Below are positions 1 to 7,212 of a DNA stretch of 15,841 nt, in pieces (the first letter of the stretch is position 1; each line of letters opens with the position of its first letter). Origin of the DNA: an uncultured Oscillospiraceae bacterium (GTDB lineage Bacteria > Bacillota > Clostridia > Oscillospirales > Acutalibacteraceae); assembly GCA_900555705.1 (NCBI GenBank), contig USLV01000010.1, positions 1-15,841 of the forward strand, read 5' to 3'. The notes under the pieces were generated by a model. It had not been told where the DNA came from. It ran no database searches and saw nothing but the letters and a program-made list of their open reading frames with translations. Both the position numbers and the translations under genes were made by a program.

Positions 1-16
1 TCTGCAAAACGATCAT
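1..16 (-). CDS. Start of an unidentified gene, cut by window edge
   Basis: An ATG at 16-14 lies behind a good ribosome binding site (AAAGGAG, seven bases upstream) that sits inside the 3' end of the HAD phosphatase gene. The start overlaps the HAD stop codon in an ATGA arrangement, the usual sign of translational coupling. Only the first five codons (M-I-V-L-Q) are inside the window, so no product can be assigned. It would be the next gene of the same minus-strand transcript. Confidence 0.55.
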
Positions 17-927
17 TTTTCCACTCCTTTATAATAGACGGGGACGCCGCACACCACCCGCACCACGGCATCTGCCCGGGCGGCAAGGGCGTTGTTCACC
101 TGTGCCAGCGCCAGCAGATAGCGGTCGATCGCCTCGGCACAACCGTCGTGGTCGTTGTCCGCCACCACCGCGCCACAGAGCGCCCGGATATGCGGCAGCG
201 CGTTGCCCATCGCGACCGCCAGCCCCGCCGCGCGCAGCGCTGCGGCATCGTTATCCGCATCTCCCACCACAACGGTCTGCCCGAGCGGGATGCCCAGATA
301 TCGGCAAAGCCAGTCAAGACCACTTGCCTTGCTGATCCCCGGTGGGGACAGCTCCAGCGAGGTCTCCTCCGAATACGCCGCAGTGACCGGCAGATCGTGC
401 AGCCGCGCGTTCAGCTGCTCGCGGATTTCGGCAGAGGCACAAAACAGATTCAGCTTTTCCACCGGGAATGGCGCCGCACGATAGGCCGCGCGCACATCCG
501 CCAGCGGATGCACAACCCGGCGCAGCATCTCCTGATAGACTCCTATATGGAAATGCGCCGCTCGCTCGACATCGACACCGGCGGCATAGGGCGTACCGTC
601 GCTCATCAGATAGGGCATCGCATCCTCCCCCGCCGTCAGCGCGAGCACCTGTGCTACCGTATCCGGAGCCAGCGTCTCGGTATGCAGCACCCGCTTTTCG
701 GCGGTGTCGTATACCAGCGCGCCGCTCTCACAGACATAATAGCGCACATGGCAAAGCATATCCGCAAATTCCGTCAGCTCGCCGATGCAGCGGCCGGTGG
801 ACAGGATCACGATCTTTCCCGCCTCATCCGCCCGCCGGATCGCATCCAGCGTGCGCGCCGAAATCGTCTTTCGGCTGTTCAGCAGCGTCCCGTCCATATC
901 CAGCCCGATGAGCGCATAGCGTCCCAT
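13..927 (-). CDS. Cof-type HAD-superfamily hydrolase (sugar-phosphate/nucleotide phosphatase-like)
   Basis: A 304-residue protein with all four HAD motifs. Motif I is D10-M-D12-G-T, holding the nucleophile Asp10 and acid Asp12; motif II is Ser43 in ILSTGR; motif III is Lys200 in GISKASG; motif IV is GDADND at 222-227. Length and the large cap inserted between motifs II and III fit the Cof (class IIB) family, which dephosphorylates sugar phosphates, FMN or pyridoxal phosphate in the cytosol; the substrate cannot be told here. I chose the ATG at 927 because GGAGG lies seven bases upstream. A TTG two codons earlier almost touches that site. It follows purA on the same strand after a terminator and overlaps the next gene by ATGA. 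No convincing promoter of its own was seen. Confidence 0.9.
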   Translation of the reverse strand: MGRYALIGLDMDGTLLNSRKTISARTLDAIRRADEAGKIVILSTGRCIGELTEFADMLCHVRYYVCESGALVYDTAEKRVLHTETLAPDTVAQVLALTAGEDAMPYLMSDGTPYAAGVDVERAAHFHIGVYQEMLRRVVHPLADVRAAYRAAPFPVEKLNLFCASAEIREQLNARLHDLPVTAAYSEETSLELSPPGISKASGLDWLCRYLGIPLGQTVVVGDADNDAAALRAAGLAVAMGNALPHIRALCGAVVADNDHDGCAEAIDRYLLALAQVNNALAARADAVVRVVCGVPVYYKGVEK

Positions 928-1069
928 GGTCAATCCTCCGCCTTACCGTCAGCCGGAACAGCACACCGCCGTCCGGACACACGATATCCTTGCTGTAGCG
1001 GCCGCTGCCGCCGATATTTTCAAGATCGCCGCCGTTGCGGCAGTACCGCTCGGTGTACCCCATTCCATC

Positions 1070-1106
1070 AAATCAAAAATCCCCGCCGGACAAATCGGCA
1101 GGGATT
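1070..1106 (-). terminator. Rho-independent terminator of purA
   Basis: On the minus strand a 10-bp stem with one internal mismatch (arms at 1078-1088 and 1096-1106, seven-base loop) is followed by TTTTTGATTTGAT. It lies about 95 bases after the purA stop codon and fits a classic intrinsic terminator for that gene. Confidence 0.8.
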
Positions 1107-1201
1107 CTCTGGACAACCGTTCAGAAGGATGGGCACCATCCCACGGTCTGTTTCGGCTTTACCTCCGCCTGCCGGACGTCGGAAGCACCGCCGCCCGCTT
1201 C

Positions 1202-2479
1202 TCAGGCGCGGTGGATCAGCTCATCACGGCCGGGGCCGTTGGAAACCATCGTAATCGGGGTCTCGAGCTCCCGCTCGATAAACTCCACATAGGCGCGGCA
1301 GTTCTCCGGCAGATCCTCATAGCGCGTGATCCCACGCACATCGCATTTCCAGCCCGGCAGCACCTTCAGCACCGGCTTCGCCTTTTCGAGGGTCGGCGTC
1401 GTCGGGAAATCGCGGAGCACACGGCCGTCGACCTCATAGCCGACGCAAACCGGGATCTCATCGAGATAGCCAAGCGCATCCACAACCGTGAGCGCCACCT
1501 GAGTCGCACCCTGCACCTGCACGCCGTAGCGCGAGGCAACGCAATCAAACCAGCCCATACGGCGGGGCCGGCCGGTGGTCGCGCCATATTCACCGGCGTC
1601 ACCGCCGCGGCGGCGCAGCTCCTCCGCCGCCTGCTCATCGAGAATTTCGCTGACAAAGGCGCCCGCGCCGACTGCGCTCGAATACGCCTTGCAGACGACA
1701 ACAATATCCTTGATCTCATAGGGCGGCAGACCGGCGCCGATCGCGCCGTAGCCCGCGAGAGTGGAGGAGGAGGTCACCATCGGATAGATACCGTGGTCGG
1801 GGTCCTTGAGCGCGCCAAGCTGGCCCTCGAACAGGACGTTCTTCCCCTCCGCCAGCGCGCCGCGCAGGAACTGGAACACGTCGCCGACATACGGCGCGAT
1901 CGCATCCCGCTTCTTCAGAAGCTCGGCAAACAGCTCGTCCACATCCAGCGTCGGCTTGTGATAGAGATTTTCGATCAGCAGGTTCTTGACCTCCATCACG
2001 CGGCAGAGCTTCGCATAGGCATAGTCCTCGTCGAACAGCTCACAGAGCTCAAAGCCGATCTTCGAATACTTGTCGGAATAGAACGGCGCGATGCCGGACT
2101 TCGTCGAGCCGAAGGCCGCGCGGCCCAGCCGTTCCTCCTCGTAGACGTCAAACAGCACGTGGTAGGGCATGACGATCTGCACCCGGTCGGATACGAGCAG
2201 CTTCGGATCCGCACCCTTGTCGCGGATAACCTGCAGCTCCTTCAGGAACTTGTCGATATCGAGCGCGACGCCGTTGCCGATGATATTGGTGATATGCGGA
2301 TGGAACACGCCGGAGGGCATCTGGTGCAGCGCAGTCTTGCCGTATTGATTGATGATGGTGTGGCCCGCATTGCTGCCGCCCTGAAAGCGGACGACCACAT
2401 CGGATTTCGCGGCGAGGACGTCGGTGATCTTCCCCTTGCCCTCGTCGCCCCAGTTGGCGCCTACGATTGCTCGAACCAT
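1202..2479 (-). CDS. purA: Adenylosuccinate synthetase
   Basis: Converts IMP, aspartate and GTP to adenylosuccinate, the first step from IMP to AMP, in the cytosol. The 425-residue length is normal. The N-terminal phosphate-binding loop is G11-D-E-G-K-G-K17 with catalytic Asp12. N37-A-G-H40-T carries the second catalytic residue, His40. The C-terminal nucleotide-binding segment and GATTGRPRRMGWFD near residue 295 are conserved. The middle motif reads GQLGALKDPDHGIYP instead of the common EGAQGTLLDVDHGTYP; I recall this variant from clostridial PurA proteins. Two ATGs are possible. The one at 2479 is preferred because AGGAGG lies eight bases upstream, whereas it is only two bases from the ATG at 2485. 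The gene has its own promoter and terminator, and purB, the next pathway step, is about 2.4 kb upstream on the same strand. Confidence 0.97.
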   Translation of the reverse strand: MVRAIVGANWGDEGKGKITDVLAAKSDVVVRFQGGSNAGHTIINQYGKTALHQMPSGVFHPHITNIIGNGVALDIDKFLKELQVIRDKGADPKLLVSDRVQIVMPYHVLFDVYEEERLGRAAFGSTKSGIAPFYSDKYSKIGFELCELFDEDYAYAKLCRVMEVKNLLIENLYHKPTLDVDELFAELLKKRDAIAPYVGDVFQFLRGALAEGKNVLFEGQLGALKDPDHGIYPMVTSSSTLAGYGAIGAGLPPYEIKDIVVVCKAYSSAVGAGAFVSEILDEQAAEELRRRGGDAGEYGATTGRPRRMGWFDCVASRYGVQVQGATQVALTVVDALGYLDEIPVCVGYEVDGRVLRDFPTTPTLEKAKPVLKVLPGWKCDVRGITRYEDLPENCRAYVEFIERELETPITMVSNGPGRDELIHRA

Positions 2480-2520
2480 ACTCATAACCTCCTGTTTTTA
2501 AAGGACACGATAACAGCAGT

Positions 2521-2549
2521 AGTATAGCATACTCCGCCGAACAATGCAA
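2521..2549 (-). promoter_or_regulatory. Sigma-A promoter of purA
   Basis: On the minus strand, -35 TTGCAT (2549-2544), a 17-bp spacer and -10 TATACT (2526-2521), with a TG one base before the -10 (extended -10). The predicted transcript start is about 35 bases before the purA ATG, so the leader is too short for a riboswitch. Confidence 0.8.
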
Positions 2550-2640
2550 TGCGCCGTCGGGGAATCATGAAAGGCGGCGAAATTCGGGCGGTCTCGCCCC
2601 CGTTTTCTGGCCAGTCTGCCGGATTTCGCCACCCGGCCAC

Positions 2641-2684
2641 TATAAAAAGATCGGCGGATGTCCGCAAAACAGACGTCCGCCGAT
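2641..2684 (-). terminator. Rho-independent terminator behind the dockerin gene
   Basis: A 13-bp stem with one mismatch (arms 2650-2662 and 2672-2684) is followed on the minus strand by TTTTT. It lies 14 bases after the stop codon of the duplicated dockerin tail, so it is probably the ancestral terminator of that gene. It separates the purB-dockerin transcript from the purA promoter. Confidence 0.85.
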
Positions 2685-2698
2685 GAATGGAAACGCAT

Positions 2699-2764
2699 CT
2701 AAAAAGAGTCGATCTTCTCAACCGCATATTGCAGGATCAGGCGGGCGTCGGTGGTGTCCACGGC
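2699..2764 (-). pseudogene. Detached 3' remnant of a type I dockerin gene
   Basis: On the minus strand this reads V-D-T-T-D-A-R-L-I-L-Q-Y-A-V-E-K-I-D-S-F-stop, the second calcium-binding repeat of a dockerin without its first repeat or any upstream domain. The first 54 bases (2708-2761) match 2911-2964, inside the intact dockerin gene, with one difference. The frame stays open upstream to an ATG at 2851, but that part reads through hairpin DNA and does not look like a protein. It is a duplicated tail joined directly to the terminator. Confidence 0.75.
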
Positions 2765-2849
2765 GGGGGGAAATCCCCCGCAGCAAAAACGCCTTCGCGT
2801 TTTTGACTCCCCCCTGTAGAGGTAATAAGCCTTTTGTGAAAGGGGAGTC
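2765..2849. repeat. Array of three hairpins between the two dockerin tails
   Basis: Three adjacent inverted repeats: five G/five C arms at 2765-2769 and 2775-2779; CAAAAACGC/GCGTTTTTG at 2784-2792 and 2797-2805; GACTCCCC/GGGGAGTC at 2805-2812 and 2842-2849. The block looks like a REP/MITE-type intergenic palindromic element. There is no transposase or coding capacity. Confidence 0.6.
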
Positions 2850-2889
2850 ATTCCGTGATCCTGCCATTGAGGAACAACGCTTCGACCGG

Positions 2890-4869
2890 TTATTTGCCAG
2901 CCGGAAAATGGTCGATCTTCTCAACCGCATATTGCAGGATCAGGCGCGCGTCGGTGGTGTCCACTTTGCCGTCCCCGCTGACGTCGGCAATCTGCCCCTG
3001 CCCTTCGGTCAATACAATTTTATCCACAGCCGCCTGCAACGCCAGACGCGCATCGGTCGTATTCACCACGCCGTCCCCATTGACGTCTCCGGCCACCAAC
3101 GGTGCCGAGACCGCGATGACACCGGCCTTCCCGTCCGCATCCCAGACCAGCAGGTGATAGACGTCCGGGTTGGCCCCCTCGCCGCTGCCCGGCAGCGGCT
3201 CAATCCGCTGCGGCCGGGAATCGCCGAGCCGCCGACTGCCGATCCGCTGATAAGGGAGACGGGCGGTCACCCGGCCGGTTTCATCGACAAGACAATATCC
3301 CTTTTCATCCTCGCCAATCAGCAGACGCGGCTGCAAAAACTGCAGATACCGGAAGGTTCCGGGGGCCGCCACTTCCCTACCCTCACCGTCGACCAGACCG
3401 ACGCCCGACGCCGTTTTCACAATGGCGACATTCCCCGAAAACGCCGTTATCTCCGTATAGGCGCAGTCTGCGGTCAGTATCCGGCCGTCTTTCCAAAGAT
3501 CATAGCGTCCCTCCCGGGCGATAACGACGGGCTGTTCCGCTTTCTCCGGCAGCATGATCGTATCATACACCGCGTCCAGCAGAACCCGGCCCGACGCATC
3601 CAGCAGCCCGGACGCCCACTTCCTGTCCGCATACATATAGCGGGTTGTGATCCATCCATGACGCCGCGTTTCGAGAAAGGTGACCTTGGCGTCCTCCGAC
3701 ACCTCCAGCGGTTTCCCCGTCTGCATGTCGATATAGATCGACCGTCCGGGTTCCCTCATGTAGCCCACCTGACCGTCACACATCGTGTCAAACCATTTCT
3801 CCCCGAGCGTCATAACCGCCCGGCCGCTTCGGTCAAACAGCTGTCGCCTGCCGTCCTTCAACGCAATGATATACCGGTCGGACGGCACCTCCACCGCCTC
3901 ATATACCGGTTCAAACAGCAGACCCCGAACAGGATGATATACGCCGAAGCGATCCCCAACAGAGAGCAGCAGATATTCCGTCGGCCAGTTGATCTGCGGA
4001 TACAGCACGCCCTTTTCACGGACGGCCGTCGCCTGTCCGTCCTCCCGATAGATCGAAAAGGTGTCGTCGGCATATTTCACCAGATAGTACATCCGGCCGT
4101 CGACAGTGATCTCTCCGATATTCTCGGCGTCCATCGGTACCAGCCAATTCCCGTCCCTGTCCAAAATGCCCGCTTGCCCCCGATTGCCGAGCAGCAGCAG
4201 GTCATCCGGTCTTCCGGCAAAATAGGTACAGGCCTTCAGCTCCGGCCGTTCCCTTCCGGCGGGATCAAAGACATCAAGCGGTGTCTTTTGAACCGTATCT
4301 TCTCCTTCATAGACAATGGTATAACCGCTCTCGCGCCGACAGGTCAGGACAAGAGACGCCGGGTACTGCTTCAACAGCGTCCCATCCGTCTGATACAGAG
4401 ATTGCTGTTCGCCCCGCTGCAACAATATGCCCTCGAACGCGTTTGCGCCGCTTTTCACCACATCAAAATAGCCGTCGCCGATCAGCCGCCCCTCGGCATT
4501 CAGCAGCCCTTCCTGTCCCTTTGCGTTTGAGACGCGCAAAAGGGCGGTGGAAGAGAAATACTCATGTGCCTCGCCGGACGTGTTCGGCGAGGCAGCCGGT
4601 GAAAATTCGCCCATCGATCCGTCTACGTGCCGCACCTGTCCGTCGGCATTCAACAGAATCAATTCCTCACCGTCATACACATGCTCGGCCTGCGGGACAT
4701 TGCTGCCGAGCAGCACGCCGCCGTCCCAAACGGTCGCCCGGTTATAAACCGGCTCAATCACAACACGATAGTCTTCAGCCTGCACCGGGGCCGCTGTCAC
4801 CGGTATGGCCGAAAACAGACCGGCCAACGCCATCACGGCCACCATACGCCGCCATTTTCGAAAATGCAA
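2890..4869 (-). CDS. Secreted WG-repeat-like protein with C-terminal type I dockerin
   Basis: 659 residues. Residues 1-28 form a signal peptide (R-K-W-R-R charged region, hydrophobic stretch, A-A-P/VQA cleavage region). Residues about 30-580 contain recurring units of the type 'G-x-x-G-L-L-D-x-x-G-R-x-(L/V)-x-x-x-Y-D', typical of WG-like beta-repeat proteins, which are probably binding or scaffold domains rather than enzymes. Residues 594-659 are a type I dockerin: two calcium loops (GDVNGDGVVNTTDARL and ADVSGDGKVDTTDARL) separated by a short linker. Dockerins bind cohesins and attach a protein to a scaffoldin or the cell surface. The start is TTG at 4869, chosen because AGGAGG lies eight bases upstream; the next in-frame ATG is about 30 bases too far from it. 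It begins 35 bp after purB with no visible terminator, so it is probably cotranscribed. The ligand is unknown. Confidence 0.88.
   Translation of the reverse strand: MHFRKWRRMVAVMALAGLFSAIPVTAAPVQAEDYRVVIEPVYNRATVWDGGVLLGSNVPQAEHVYDGEELILLNADGQVRHVDGSMGEFSPAASPNTSGEAHEYFSSTALLRVSNAKGQEGLLNAEGRLIGDGYFDVVKSGANAFEGILLQRGEQQSLYQTDGTLLKQYPASLVLTCRRESGYTIVYEGEDTVQKTPLDVFDPAGRERPELKACTYFAGRPDDLLLLGNRGQAGILDRDGNWLVPMDAENIGEITVDGRMYYLVKYADDTFSIYREDGQATAVREKGVLYPQINWPTEYLLLSVGDRFGVYHPVRGLLFEPVYEAVEVPSDRYIIALKDGRRQLFDRSGRAVMTLGEKWFDTMCDGQVGYMREPGRSIYIDMQTGKPLEVSEDAKVTFLETRRHGWITTRYMYADRKWASGLLDASGRVLLDAVYDTIMLPEKAEQPVVIAREGRYDLWKDGRILTADCAYTEITAFSGNVAIVKTASGVGLVDGEGREVAAPGTFRYLQFLQPRLLIGEDEKGYCLVDETGRVTARLPYQRIGSRRLGDSRPQRIEPLPGSGEGANPDVYHLLVWDADGKAGVIAVSAPLVAGDVNGDGVVNTTDARLALQAAVDKIVLTEGQGQIADVSGDGKVDTTDARLILQYAVEKIDHFPAGK
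2911..2964. repeat. 54-bp direct repeat, copy inside the intact dockerin gene
   Basis: Matches 2708-2761 at 53 of 54 positions. It encodes the second dockerin repeat of the WG/dockerin protein. The two copies are 203 bp apart and bracket the hairpin array. Confidence 0.9.
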
Positions 4870-4904
4870 GATTCTATCCTCCTGTTCAGGTATCCAGTCC
4901 TCTC

Positions 4905-6335
4905 TCAGACGTTGATCTCCACCTCAACGCCGAGGTCATCTCTATAGCGCTCGAGCACCGGCGCGACCTGCTCCGCGAGAAACTCCGCGGTCTGCTCCGG
5001 CGCGCGCCCAACATATCTCGTCGGCTCCAGCACCGCCTCCAGCTCGGGCAGTGTCACCCCGAAGGCGGCGTCGCCCGCAATGCGCTCCAGCAGATCGTTG
5101 ACGCCGTCCTCCTGCTTGACCCGTTTCGCCGCCGCCATCGAATGCTGCCGAATACGCTCGTGCAGCTCCTGCCGGTCGCCGCCGCGCTTGACGCAATCCA
5201 TCATGATATTTTCCGTCGCCATGAAGGGCAGCTCGCGGCGCAGGTTGCGGTCAATGACAGCCGTGTTGACAACGAGCCCTCCCGCGACGTTGATGACCAG
5301 CGACAGAATCGCATCGGTCGCGAGAAACGCCTCGGCGACGCTGATCCGCTTGTTGGCACTGTCGTCCAGCGTCCGCTCGAACCACTGGGTCGCCGCTGTG
5401 ATCGCCGGGTTCAGCGCGTCGGTGATGACATAGCGGGCGAGCGAGGCAATCCGCTCGCTGCGCATCGGGTTGCGCTTATAGGCCATGGCAGAGGAACCGA
5501 TCTGGTTTTTCTCGAACGGCTCCTCCACCTCCTTGAGGTGCTGCAACAGCCGCAGATCGTTCGAAAATTTGGTCGCGCTCTGGGCGATACCGGAGAGGGT
5601 CGAGAGAATCGCCGCGTCCAGCTTGCGGGGATAGGTCTGGCCGGAGACGGCGAAGCAGCCGGCATAGCCCATCTTCTCCGCAATCTTCCGATCCAGCAGG
5701 CGACATTTTTCATGGTCGCCCTCGAACAGCTCGAGGAAGCTGGCCTGCGTCCCGGTCGTGCCTTTGCTGCCGAGAAGCTGCGCGCGGGAGAGGCGGTATT
5801 CCACCTCGTCGAGATCCATCAGGAATTCCTGCGCCCAGAGGGTCGCGCGCTTGCCGACCGTTGTCGGCTGAGCGGGCTGGAAATGTGTAAAGGCAAGGGT
5901 TGGCAGCGAGGCGTATTCTCCCGCGAATTTGCCGAGCAGCGCAATCGCGTTGACCAGCTTTTTGCGGATCAGCCGCAGCGCGTCGTAGAGGATCATCAGG
6001 TCGGTGTTGTCCCCGACATAGCAGCTGGTCGCGCCGAGATGGATGATGCCGCGCGCCGTCGGGCACTGCTGGCCGTAGGCATAGACATGCGCCATCACAT
6101 CGTGGCGCACCTCCTTCTCCCGCGCCGCCGCAACATCATAGTTGATGTCGTCCGCATTCGCCTTCAGCTCCGCAATCTGCTCATCTGTGATCGGCAGGCC
6201 GAGCTCCTTTTCCGTCTCGGCGAGCGCGATCCAGAGTCGCCGCCAGGTCCGGAACTTGTTGTCCGGGGAAAAGAGATACTGCATCTCCGCGCTCGCATAG
6301 CGCGAGGCGAGGGGGGTCTCATAGATGTTGTGCAT
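4905..6335 (-). CDS. purB: Adenylosuccinate lyase
   Basis: Cleaves adenylosuccinate to AMP and fumarate, and SAICAR to AICAR, in purine synthesis; cytosolic homotetramer. The 476-residue length is typical. Visible conserved elements are RHDVMAH (His78 region), THFQPAQPTT (catalytic His151), and the fumarate-lyase signature S-S-A-M-A-Y-K-R-N-P at 281-290 carrying the mobile-loop catalytic serine. The start is supported by AGGAGG eight bases upstream of ATG 6335. It is the first gene of the minus-strand block with its own promoter. The dockerin gene follows after 35 bp and purA further on. Confidence 0.97.
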   Translation of the reverse strand: MHNIYETPLASRYASAEMQYLFSPDNKFRTWRRLWIALAETEKELGLPITDEQIAELKANADDINYDVAAAREKEVRHDVMAHVYAYGQQCPTARGIIHLGATSCYVGDNTDLMILYDALRLIRKKLVNAIALLGKFAGEYASLPTLAFTHFQPAQPTTVGKRATLWAQEFLMDLDEVEYRLSRAQLLGSKGTTGTQASFLELFEGDHEKCRLLDRKIAEKMGYAGCFAVSGQTYPRKLDAAILSTLSGIAQSATKFSNDLRLLQHLKEVEEPFEKNQIGSSAMAYKRNPMRSERIASLARYVITDALNPAITAATQWFERTLDDSANKRISVAEAFLATDAILSLVINVAGGLVVNTAVIDRNLRRELPFMATENIMMDCVKRGGDRQELHERIRQHSMAAAKRVKQEDGVNDLLERIAGDAAFGVTLPELEAVLEPTRYVGRAPEQTAEFLAEQVAPVLERYRDDLGVEVEINV

Positions 6336-6373
6336 ACGTATATCCTCCTGTCAGGTAGACTTCTATCCTCCAT

Positions 6374-6402
6374 ATTTTACAGGTTTTCGCCGCATTTCGC
6401 AA
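6374..6402 (-). promoter_or_regulatory. Sigma-A promoter of purB
   Basis: On the minus strand, -35 TTGCGA (6402-6397), 17-bp spacer and -10 TAAAAT (6379-6374), about 40 bases before the purB ATG. No purine riboswitch or PurR-type box was recognised. The left edge of the AT-rich island starts only about 20 bp upstream of this promoter. Confidence 0.7.
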
Positions 6403-6422
6403 GCGGAAAATCCGTGCTTCTC

Positions 6423-6438
6423 TTTTCAAATTGATATT
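6423..6438. repeat. Left copy of a 16-bp direct repeat flanking the island
   Basis: TTTTCAAATTGATATT here matches TTTTCAAATTGAAATT at 12485-12500 at 15 of 16 positions. It marks the change from GC-rich backbone to AT-rich DNA. It is a candidate attachment or target-site repeat, but no recombinase is present in the interval. Confidence 0.45.
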
Positions 6439-6479
6439 GCTGCCGTTCGATTCCTCAAATTCTTATATGAAAGCACGCC

Positions 6480-6569
6480 GACGGGCAACTGATGATAGAT
6501 AACCGCCCCCAAATGGGCATTTGAAGCCACCATTTTGCGAGTGGTTGCCGCCCGTCCATAGGGCTTCAA
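6480..6569. other. Non-coding edge of the island with nested inverted repeats
   Basis: The stretch 6439-6589 holds no supported gene. It contains TTGAAGCC (6521-6528) paired with GGCTTCAA (6562-6569), an inner ACCA/TGGT pair (6529-6532 and 6542-6545), GCCC/GGGC (6505-6508 and 6515-6518), and GACGGGCAAC (6480-6489) facing GTTGCCGCCCGTC (6544-6556). These alternatives cannot all form at once. Such nested structure occurs in transfer origins, structured RNAs and element ends; I cannot tell which, if any, applies. Confidence 0.4.
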
Positions 6570-6589
6570 CAAAATCTTACCCCTCGAAA

Positions 6590-6618
6590 TTGACTTCGGC
6601 AGACAAGGCGGCTATAAT
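6590..6618 (+). promoter_or_regulatory. Promoter-like sequence at the padR 5' end
   Basis: TTGACT (6590-6595), 17-bp spacer and TATAAT (6613-6618) form a near-consensus sigma-A promoter. It overlaps codons that look like the first helix of the regulator. If used, translation would start at ATG 6653 or later; the resemblance may also be accidental. Confidence 0.45.
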
Positions 6619-6949
6619 GGCAATATTGCTAACAGTAACATCGAAGGGTTGTATGGATAATAGGCTCCTGCTCTTGAGCAGGAGTATGGGGAGCATCCAG
6701 GCTGCTGTAAAAAAATTGCTCAATTGCGGATATATTCAGTATGAAGAAGCTGTTGAGAATGGAAAGTACAAGAAGATTTATTCCATAACGGATAGTGGAA
6801 AACAGAAGTTTATTGAGTGGGTATCCACGCCAATCGGAATACAGAGTAGCAAAAATCCCGAATTGGCAAACCAGTATTTTATGGGTTTTTCAACGCACGA
6901 AAACCGCGAGACAAGGTTGCAAGAATATATTTTACAGTTGGAAGAGCAG

Positions 6950-7042
6950 TGCCCTCGGTGAACAAGAGGAAACACGGTTTTTCGGAGGGGAACAGACGCC
7001 CGACTGCGTTCTCCTCCTTACCTGGCGGGAGCCCACCGAGGG
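6950..7042. mobile_element. 93-bp MITE-like insertion in padR
   Basis: The ends carry perfect 9-bp inverted repeats, CCCTCGGTG (6952-6960) and CACCGAGGG (7034-7042). Inside is a second inverted repeat, GGAGGGGAAC (6984-6993) with GTTCTCCTCC (7008-7017), one G-T pair. The block is GC-rich in an AT-rich gene. It is too small to encode a transposase, so it would depend on one elsewhere. Left flank TG and right flank TA may be a decayed TA target duplication, but this is weak. Confidence 0.6.
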
Positions 7043-7212
7043 TATGACGTATTAAACGCCATTTGCGAAAAAGCAGCAAATGTCAGTGTTCCTGATAAAC
7101 ACAAGGATATTCTCCATTACCAGTTCGCCGCGGCTCAATATGGCAAAGATTTTATGAAATTCCATATCGAGTGGTATCAAAGACTTCTTGATGAAATGAG
7201 GAACGAAAAACT

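Noticed and set aside
926..2527. 533-codon open frame on the plus strand opposite purA
   Set aside because: Antisense shadow of a GC-rich gene; low-complexity R/A/L-rich protein, no ribosome binding site, while purA on the other strand has full family motifs.
2480..2560. Purine riboswitch or PurR box before purA
   Set aside because: The predicted leader is only about 35 bases and no aptamer-like structure is seen.
2699..2851. 50-codon minus-strand frame ending in a dockerin-like tail
   Set aside because: Its first 30 codons are translated hairpin DNA; no ribosome binding site. Treated as a remnant plus repeat block.
2683..4530. 615-codon plus-strand frame opposite the dockerin gene
   Set aside because: Antisense shadow; the minus strand has signal peptide, repeats and dockerin motifs.
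4281..6434. 717-codon plus-strand frame opposite purB and the dockerin gene
   Set aside because: Spans two unrelated genes and their intergenic gap; arginine-rich, no recognisable domain.
6665..6684. 20-bp hairpin (CTCCTGCTC/GAGCAGGAG) within padR
   Set aside because: Falls in codons for the winged-helix region and preserves the family pattern; probably a by-product of leucine and serine codons, though an attenuator cannot be excluded.
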